Part shown: in pieces, positions 5,742-12,500 of the stretch
Position numbering within the stretch: the stretch's first letter is position 1
Layout of the letters: each line of letters opens with the position of its first letter
Source of the DNA: Monoplex corrugatus
Taxonomy: Eukaryota; Mollusca; Gastropoda; Littorinimorpha; Ranellidae
NCBI GenBank assembly: GCA_030674185.1
Contig: CM060312.1
Coordinates: forward strand, 6,145,028-6,157,527
DNA length: 12,500 bases
Reading direction: 5' to 3'
Program-made: the position numbers and the translations under genes
Notes under the pieces: generated by a model
The model's database searches: none
What the model was told of the DNA's origin: nothing
What the model saw: the letters and a program-made list of their open reading frames with translations, nothing else

Positions 5742-8567
5742 ATTATGTGTAGAAATACTCCTCATTACTGTGTGTAGAAATACTCCTCATTACTGTGTAT
5801 AGATATATTCCTCATTACTGTGTGTAGAAATATTCCTCATTACTGTGTGTAGAAATATTCCTCATTATTGTGTGTAGAAATATTCCTCATTATTGTGTGT
5901 AGAAATATTCCTCATTACTGTGAGTAGAAATATTCCTCATTATTGTGTGTAGAAATATTCCTCATTATTGTGTGTAGAAATGTTCCTCATTACTGTGAGT
6001 AGAAATATTCCTCATTATTGTGTGTAGAAATATTCCTCATTATTGTGTGTAGAAATGTTCCTCATTACTGTGTGTAGAAATGTTCCTCATTACTGTGTGT
6101 AGAAATATTCCTCATTACTGTGAGTAGAAATATTCCTCATTACTGTGTAGAAATATTCCTCATTACTGTGTGGCAATAATCCTCATTATTGTGTAGAAAA
6201 TGTTCCTCATTACTGTGAGTAGAAATATTCCTCATTACTGTGTGTAGAAATGTTCCTCATTACTGTGTGTAGAAATATCCTCATTACTGTGAGTAGAAAT
6301 ATTCCTCATTACTGTGAGTAGAAATATTCCTCATTATTGTGTGTAGAAATGTTCCTCATTATGTGTGTAGAAATATTCCTCATTATTGTGTGTAGAAATG
6401 TTCCTCATTACTGTGAGTAGAAATATTCCTCATTATTGTGTGTAGAAATATTCCTCATTATTGTGTGTAGAAATGTTCCTCATTACTGTGTGTAGAAATG
6501 TTCCTCATTACTGTGTGTAGAAATATTCCTCATTACTGTGAGTAGAAATATTCCTCATTACTGTGTAGAAATATTCCTCATTACTGTGTGAGCAATGATC
6601 CTCATTATTGTGTAGAAATGTTTCTCATTACTGTGAGTAGAAATATTCCTCATTACTGTGTAGAAATATTCCTCATTACTGTGTGGGCAATGTTCCTCAT
6701 TATTGTGTAGAAATGTTTCTCATTACTGTGTGTAGAAATATTCCTCATTACTGTGTGTAGAAACGCTCCTCATTACTGTGTGTAGAAATGCTCCTCATTA
6801 CTGTGTGTAGAAATGCTCCTCATTACTGTGTGTAGAAATATTCCTCATTACTGTGTGTAGAAATGCTCCTCATTACTGTGTGTAGAAATGCTCCTCATTA
6901 CTGTGTGTAGAAATGCTCCTCATTACTGTGTGTAGAAATGCTCCTCATTACTGTGTGTAGAAATGCTCCTCATTACTGTGTGTAGAAATGCTCCTCATTA
7001 CTGTGTGTAGAAATATTCCTCATTACTGTGTGTAGAAATGCTCCTCATTACTGTGTGTAGAAATGCTCCTCATTACTGTGTGTAGAAATGCTCCTCATTA
7101 TTGTGTAGAAATGCTCCTCATTACTGTGTGTAGAAATGCTCCTCATTACTGTGTGTAGAAATATTCCTCATTACTGTGTAGAAATATTCCTCATTAAATA
7201 TTCCTCATTACTGTGTGTAGAAAATGCTCCTCATTACTGTGTGTAGAAATGTTCCTCATTACTGTGTGTAGAAATATTCCTCATTAAATATTCCTCATTA
7301 CTGTGTGTAAGATAATGCTCCTCATTACTGTGTGTAGAAATATTCCTCATTACTGTGTAGAAATATTCCTCATTACTGTGTGTAGAAATATTCCTCATTA
7401 AATATTCCTCATTACTGTGTGTACAAATGTTCCTCATTACTGTGTGTAGAAATATTCCTCATTACTGTGTAGAAATATTCCTCATTACTGTGTGTAGAAA
7501 TATTCCTCATTAAATATTCCTCATTACTGTGTGTAGAAATGCTCCTCATTACTGTGTGTAGAAATGCTCCTCATTACTGTGTGTAGAAATGTTCCTCATT
7601 ACTGTGTGTAGAAATGTTCCTCATTACTGTGTGTAGAAATATTCCTCATTACTGTGTGTAGAAATGTTCCTCATTACTGTGTGTAGAAATATTCCTCATT
7701 ACTGTGTGTAGAAATATTCCTCATTACTGTGTATAGAAATATTCCTCATTACTGTGTGTAGAAATATTCCTCATTACTGTATGTAGAAATGTTCCTCATT
7801 ACTGTATGTAGAAATGTTCCTCATTACTGTGTGTAGAAATATTCCTCATTACTGTGTGTAGAAATATTCCTCATTACTGTGTATAGAAATATTCCTCATT
7901 ACTGTGTGTAGAAATATTCCTCATTACTGTGTGTAGAAATGTTCCTCATTACTGTGTGTAGAAATATTCCTCATTACTGTGTGTAGAAATATTCCTCATT
8001 ACTGTGTGTAGAAATATTCCTCATTACTGTGTGTAGAAATATTCCTCATTATTGTGTGTAGAAATATTCCTCATTACTGTGTGTAGAAATATTCCTCATT
8101 ACTGTGTGTAGAAATATTCCTCATTACTGTGTGTAGAAATATTCCCCATTACTGTTCCTCATTACTGTGTGTAGAAATATTCCTTATTACTGTGTGTAGA
8201 AATATTCCTCATTACTGTGTGTAGAAATATTCCTCATTACTGTGTGTAGAAATATTCCCATTACTGTTCCTCATTACTGTGTGTAGAAATATTCCCCATT
8301 ACTGTTCCTCATTACTGTGTATAGAAATATTCCTCATTACTGTTCCTCATTACTGTGTGTAGAAATATTCCTCATTACTGTTCCTCATTACTGTGTGTAG
8401 AAATATTCCTCATTGCTGTTCCTCATTACTGTGTGTAGAAATATTCCTCATTACTGTTCCTCATTACTGTGTATAGAAATATTCCTCATTACTGTTCCTC
8501 ATTACTGTGAGTAGAAATATTCCTCATTACTGTTCCTCATTACTGTGTGTAGAAATATTCCTCATTA
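5742..8567. repeat. Minisatellite, 25-bp unit, about 110 copies
   Basis: The unit core is AGAAATATTCCTCATTACTG, completed by TGTGT, giving a 25-bp period with few indels for about 2.8 kb. Variants cluster. GAAATGCTCC units dominate about 6768-7150, ATTATTG and GTGAG variants fill the first third, and GCAAT-containing units occur at about 6173, 6592 and 6687. Higher-order periods of about 418, 112 and 38 bp are visible (see findings). Because 25 is not a multiple of three, open frames across the array cycle through all frames. The predicted peptides (for example NEEYLMRNIS repeats from the minus strand at 7234-7437) are artefacts. Regular spacing without unique spacers rules out a CRISPR array. 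Confidence 0.97.
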
Positions 8568-9100
8568 ATGAAGATAAACCACTGAATGCCCTCCAAACAC
8601 TTAGCCTGATCAGATATTAGTCATGTGGGAACTGGTATGTTACCATTGTTACATTATTCTTTCAATCACAGACATTAACCTGTTGACTCGTCGAAGCATT
8701 GCATTAACCGCGGTCTTTTTCTTTCTTTTTTTATAATCATTATTTGAGTTATTGCCTTTATTAACTAGAAGGAGTTTCCCCTGTCTGTTGGACAATGACA
8801 TACTCTGTCGTTCTTCAAGTCTAACTTGAAGACATCTGTTTGTCCAGCAGTGATTTCTCCCTCTGTGTGCCCACCCCCTTCGTCCCGTTGCCTTCCTTCT
8901 CCTCCCCTCCTGGTGTGTGTGTGTTTTGTGCCCTTGAGTTTTTGTCATGTCATTGAATGTTCTAGTTAATGATAACGAGAGTGGTGTGCTTTGATTTGGT
9001 TTGTATGTCAAGTCCAAAACAAGTGTGACTGCCCGTGTTCAAGCAAACAGGAACCAGAAGAGAAAAAACAAACAAACAACAATAACAACAACAACAACAA
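8568..9100. other. Unique sequence containing a small hairpin
   Basis: No gene is recognised. A 122-codon minus-strand open frame (8649-9017) is low-complexity and lysine/arginine-rich at its end, without a known domain. A-rich (AAC)n-like sequence at about 9067-9103 leads into the inverted repeat. Confidence 0.4.
8785..8850. repeat. Short nested inverted repeat (hairpin)
   Basis: TCTTCAAGT (8812-8820) and ACTTGAAGA (8824-8832) pair perfectly over 9 bp around a CTA loop. Outside them CTGTTGGACAA (8785-8795) pairs with TTGTCCAGCAG (8840-8850) with one mismatch. This could be a small structured RNA, a foldback element fragment or chance. Confidence 0.5.
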
Positions 9101-9338
9101 AACGAAAAAAGAATAAGAACGCGTGATTAATACAACAAGACAAGACAGGCGCAAATTTTCGGCTAATTGGCCTTTGTCAAGCGTAAGATCACAAACAAAC
9201 AAACACCAGATACAAAAATTAGGAGAGCTGGTGTTTGTTTGTTTGTGATTTTACGCTTGACAAAGGCCAGTTGGCCGAAAATTTGCACCTGTCTTGTCTG
9301 GTTGTATTAAAAACGCGTTCCGATTCTCTTTACGTTTT
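9101..9338. repeat. Large near-perfect inverted repeat (foldback or Penelope-like remnant)
   Basis: Arms at about 9101-9209 and 9228-9338 pair almost fully, leaving an 18-nt loop at 9210-9227. Over the central 92 bases I count about six differences, mostly transitions. Paired blocks include CACCAG/CTGGTG next to the loop, ACAAACAAACAAAC, CTTGACAAAGGCC, CCGAAAATTTGC, CCTGTCTTGTCT and the outer GAACGCGT/ACGCGTTC. Each arm carries TTGACAAAGGCC-loop-GGCC-GAAAA, which resembles the CUGANGA-stem-GAAA layout of hammerhead ribozymes. Such motifs are known in the terminal repeats of Penelope-like elements. No protein-coding part of such an element is seen. Alternatives are a foldback MITE or a palindromic duplication. 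The inverted repeat itself is certain; its origin is inference. Confidence 0.9.
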
Positions 9339-9688
9339 CTTTTAAATTTTTAACATTCTTTTAATTTTTGGTTCTTGTATATCAAGATTTAGCGCTTCAT
9401 AGATATAATTGTTTTTACCATTCATAACGGCTGTAAAAGCTGAGTATCTTTTCCTTGCGAGTACAGATAGCTGGGATTTATTGCCGTACTGGGGTGTTGT
9501 GATAACACGTTATGTACGCTAGCACAAGGTTTATGTTTGTACTGTCGGCTTCTTGTTATCCTTACTCTTTGTGTTGGTCTTGGCAAGCACTGTAGAACTT
9601 CAGTGTATGATAAGCTTGGCTTCAAGGCAAAGATAGTCCATGTTACAGATTTTTAATGCTTGATAATGAAGACAGATTTGAACCAAAA
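9339..9688. other. Unique sequence, no gene recognised
   Basis: AT-rich at first, then mixed. Neither strand shows a recognisable protein, RNA gene or repeat. The 67-codon minus-strand open frame at 9422-9625 has no support. Confidence 0.4.
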
Positions 9689-9733
9689 CTTATCCAAAAG
9701 GTGATTACACATTTATGTTACAGTTTTGTTAAC
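9689..9733. repeat. Copy of a dispersed 70-80-bp repeat, left of the SINE
   Basis: TTATCCAAAAGGTGATTACA and GTTACAGTTTTGTTAAC (9717-9733) recur at 10365-10405 with small changes. This copy is cut off directly before the SINE head, suggesting that the SINE inserted in or next to it. Confidence 0.7.
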
Positions 9734-9734
9734 C

Positions 9735-10085
9735 AGTCGCCGTGATATAGTGGTTAGCGCATTGGACTACTTACTGGAAGTTCTGGGTTCGAATCCCCAT
9801 CAGTCCCTTCATAAATTATTGTTGGATTTTTTCGGCTCCAACCGGCTCCTACTCAGTCTTGAGCGTGCTATTGGCTCCTTTGTGCTCATCCACTTCAGGA
9901 TGCATCATTGAGGATGTTTCTAAATCTCCTGACCAATACCGCAGGCATCTGTATCTTTCAGGCCTAGTTGACGCCAGGATATTTATGATACTAAGCGTTG
10001 AGTACAGCCCTGTCACGCAGTCTTAATCCTAGATGGAATTCCGTGACATCGTGACTATCATCTTCATCGTCATCATCATCATGAC
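9735..10085 (+). mobile_element. tRNA-derived SINE
   Basis: The head is tRNA-like. GCCGTGATATAGTGG leads into a box-A-like element TGATATAGTGG at 9743-9753, and GGTTCGAATCC at 9786-9796 is a perfect match to the polymerase III box B, 32 bp downstream. This is an internal promoter for RNA polymerase III. The head looks most like tRNA-His at its 5' end, but acceptor and anticodon stems do not pair, so it is not a working tRNA. About 270 bp of tRNA-unrelated body follow, ending in a (TCA)n-like tail at about 10060-10082. The right boundary is taken from this tail. No target-site duplication is obvious. The body may match a known molluscan SINE family, which I cannot check here. Confidence 0.75.
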
Positions 10086-10285
10086 ATTGTAAAAAACTGT
10101 GCCAGCTTCTGTGGCCGTTAAGGTGGCGTAGAAAATGGGAAGGAGGGGGGGGGGTGAGGGGAAGAAAAACGTTGAGCACAAAGTAAACCTCCCTAATTGC
10201 GATGATCCTGCAAAAGTGTTTTCATTTTTATAATTTTATTATACTTCGTAAATCAAAATACAATTGAACGAAAAAAACAATCTCC
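10086..10285. other. Unique AT-rich sequence with a poly-G run
   Basis: No gene is recognised. A run of ten G lies at 10145-10154. Confidence 0.4.
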
Positions 10286-10460
10286 ATATCCAAAAGGTGA
10301 ATGCACAACTAAATGTTTTTTTTTTTATCTGGTAATGGATGGAAATAAAGTTTAAACAGAGCACATCCAAAAGTGATTACATAACGATGTTACAGTTTTG
10401 TTAACACTTGTATGGAAATGAAGTTCGATGAAAACATATCCCAAAGGTAATTACATAGCT
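10286..10460. repeat. Diverged tandem repeat, about 72-79-bp unit
   Basis: Three partial units start at 10286 (ATATCCAAAAGGTGAATGCA), about 10365 (ATCCAAAAGTGATTACA) and about 10436 (ATATCCCAAAGGTAATTACA). They share a later block TGGAAATRAAGTT (at about 10340 and 10413). A run of eleven T interrupts the first. The copy at 9689-9733 is a fourth member on the other side of the SINE. Confidence 0.7.
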
Positions 10461-10521
10461 CACAAGTCATTTAAATAGTGGTATTGGAAACTTGTTTAAA
10501 TTGATCCTGATTGAGTATCAT

Positions 10522-12146
10522 TGTCCCCAGAAGCCTACAGACAGCACAGAGCAAAACAGATAAAGACACTGTCCCAGAAGCCTACAGCACAGATAAGACG
10601 AGCAAACAGATAAAGATACTGTCCCCAGAACCTACAGACAGCACAGAGCAAACAGATAAAGACACTGTCCCAGAAAGCCTACAGACAGTACAGAGCAAAC
10701 AGATAAAAACACTGTCCCCAGAAGCCTACAGACAGCACAGAGCAAACAGATAAAGATACTGTCCCCAGAAGCCTACAGACAGTACAGAGCAAACAGATAA
10801 AGACACTGTCCCCAGAAGTCTACAGACAGTACAGAGCAAACAGATAAAGACACTGTCCCCAGAAGCCAGACAGTACAGAGCAAACAGATAAAGACACTGT
10901 CCCAGAAGCCAGACAGTACAGAGCAAACAGATGAGACACTGTCCCCAGAAGCCTACAGACAGTACAGAGCAAACAGATAAAGACATTGTCCCAGAAGTCT
11001 GTAGACAGCACAGAGCAAACAGATAAAGAACAGTCCCCAGAAACCTACAGACAACAGAGCAAACAGATAAAGACACTGCCCCCAGAAGTCTACAGACATG
11101 CACAGAGAAAACAGATAAAGACACAGTCCTCAGAAGTCTACAGACAGTACAGAGCAAACAGATAAAGACACAGTCCCCAGAAACCTACAGACAGCACAGA
11201 GCAAACAGATAAAGACACAGTCCTCAGAAGTCTACAGACAGTACAGAGCAAACAGATAAAGCACTGTCCCCAGAAACCTACAGACAGTACAGAGCAAACA
11301 GATAAGACACAGTCCTCAGAAGTCTACAGACAGTACAGAGCAAACAGACAAAGACACTGTCCCCCAGAAGTCTGCAGACAGCACAGAGTAAAATAGATAC
11401 AGACTGTCCCAGAAGTCTGCAGACAGCAAAGAGCAAACAGATAAAGACCAGTCCTCAGAAGTCTAAGACAGTACAGAGCAAACAGACAAAGATACTGTCC
11501 CCAGAAGTCTGCAGACAGCACAGAGTAAAATAGATACAGACTGTCCCAAAAGTCTACAGACAGCACAGAGCAAACATATAAAGACACAGTCTCAGAAGTC
11601 TACAGACAGCACAGAGCAAACAGATAAAGACACTGTCCCAGAAACCAGACAGTACAGAGCAAACAGATAAAGACACTGTTCCCCAGAAGTCTACAGGCAG
11701 TACAGAGCAAACAGATAAAGACACTGTCCCCAGAAGTCTACAGACAGTACAGAGCAAACAGATAAAGACACTGTCCCCAGAATCTACGAGACAGAACAGA
11801 GCATAAACAGATAAAGACACTGTCCCCAGAAGTCTACAGGCAGTACAGAGCAAACAGATAAAGACACTGTCCCCAGAAGTCTACAGACAGAACAGAGCAA
11901 ACAGATAAAGACACTGTCCCCAGAAGTCTACAGACAGAACAGAGCAAACAGATAAAGACACTGTCCCCAGAAGTCTACAGACAGCACAGAGCAAACAGAT
12001 AAAGACACTGTCCCCAGAAGTCTACAGACAGAACAGAGCAAACAGATAAAGACACTGTCCCCAAAAGCCTGCAGACAGCGCAGAGCAAACAGATGAAGAC
12101 TGTCTCCCGGAAACCAGAAAGCACAGAGTAAAAGATAGAAAGACAA
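10522..12146. repeat. Minisatellite, about 47-bp unit, roughly 34 copies
   Basis: The unit reads CACTGTCCCCAGAAG, TCTACAGACAG, TACAGAGCAAAC, AGATAAAGA. Frequent small deletions (for example loss of CTACA, or of one C in CCCC) and substitutions (GCC for GTC, GCACAG for GTACAG) distinguish copies. The right third is more homogeneous than the middle, and units degrade after about 12060. Numerous minus-strand open frames (Leu/Cys/Ser-rich, CRLLGTVSLSVCSV-like) and one plus-strand frame at 10511-10753 are repeat translations. The unit length is not a multiple of three, so no single frame is conserved. No gene is supported. Confidence 0.96.
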
Positions 12147-12460
12147 GTTTATTCAGAAGTCCCTGAAAGAGCTGTTGGCCAGTGGGCCATACAGATGGAA
12201 GGTTTCTGGGTTTGTGCAAGCATTTGCAGGATCACATCAATATCTGCTGCAATCCTCGTTTACATTTCAATGCACTCGTCTATCATGTCCGTTTATTTGG
12301 TGTTTACCACGTGTGTCCAAAAAGAATGGCTTGGTTGACAGAGAACTGCATGTGTAGGATGATTTCATTTGGCGTCCACGTGAAATTATGCATTCAGCTT
12401 TTCAGCTGCGCTTTGGAAGTATTGTTGTCATTATCAGTGTCAGTGCCGCTGTTATTAGGG
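12147..12460. other. Unique sequence, no gene recognised
   Basis: A 60-codon plus-strand open frame at 12175-12357 has no supporting features. Base composition is closer to balanced than elsewhere, but I recognise nothing in it. Confidence 0.4.
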
Positions 12461-12500
12461 TATTATGACGACGGTAATGGTGATGACGACGATGATGATG
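12461..12500. repeat. (GAT/GAC)n simple repeat at window edge
   Basis: Imperfect GATGACGACGATGATGATG trinucleotide repeat running off the window. It resembles the tail at 4121-4142 and could mark the edge of another element beyond the window. Confidence 0.6.

Noticed and set aside
5742..8567. CRISPR-like array
   Set aside because: Units are contiguous with no unique spacers, and the context is eukaryotic. It is a minisatellite.
8649..9017. 122-codon minus-strand open frame, basic C-terminus
   Set aside because: Low-complexity composition, no recognised domain and no initiator or splice evidence. Best treated as chance.
9256..9282. Active hammerhead ribozyme
   Set aside because: Catalytic core positions deviate (G8 and C3 equivalents changed), so only a degenerate resemblance can be claimed.
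9735..9805. Functional tRNA gene
   Set aside because: Box A and box B are present, but acceptor, anticodon and T stems do not pair. It is a tRNA-derived SINE head.
10511..12219. Many Leu/Cys/Ser-rich open frames suggesting a repeat protein or membrane protein
   Set aside because: They are frame-shifting translations of a 47-bp minisatellite. No frame is maintained from unit to unit, and overlapping frames give similar peptides.

Overview
The window reads as non-coding, repeat-rich DNA from an animal nuclear genome. There are no prokaryotic gene arrangements and no intact long coding sequence. It contains long dinucleotide microsatellites, two decayed non-LTR retrotransposon 3' ends of RTE/BovB-like type, a tRNA-derived SINE and two kilobase-scale minisatellites. 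This mix is typical of lophotrochozoans, and a marine mollusc (probably a gastropod) is my best guess. That assignment is inference from repeat style, not from a marker gene.

Layout, left to right. Positions 45-420 hold an AT-rich tandem array with five copies of a 15-bp palindrome. Positions 421-921 are unique apart from a TATA-like box. Positions 922-1624 are CA, GA and GT microsatellites. Positions 1787-2564 are an old, frameshifted LINE reverse-transcriptase C-terminus, followed by AT-rich flank with a 105-bp tandem duplication (2717-2927). Positions 3044-3298 are a duplicated compound microsatellite with a (CG)n tract. Positions 3299-4142 are a second, much younger LINE 3' end, with a YADD box and a single nonsense codon, ending in (TGA)n. 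Positions 4141-4787 are more microsatellites. Positions 5193-5368 may hold a decayed exon of a receptor-like cytoplasmic tail (weak).

Positions 5742-8567 are a roughly 2.8-kb minisatellite of 25-bp units with several nested higher-order periods. Positions 8568-9100 are mostly unique, with a small hairpin. Positions 9101-9338 are a large near-perfect inverted repeat whose two arms each carry a motif resembling a degenerate hammerhead-ribozyme core, possibly a Penelope-like element remnant. Positions 9735-10085 are a tRNA-derived SINE amid diverged 70-80-bp repeats. Positions 10522-12146 are a second minisatellite of about 47-bp units. Positions 12147-12500 are unique sequence ending in a (GAT)n tract.

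No genes work together here. The story is transposon insertion and tandem-repeat expansion. Most open frames lie in repeats and are artefacts of repeat translation. I found no convincing new biological system. The items most worth a second look are the inverted repeat with its ribozyme-like motifs, the upstream palindrome array, and the higher-order structure of the 25-bp minisatellite.
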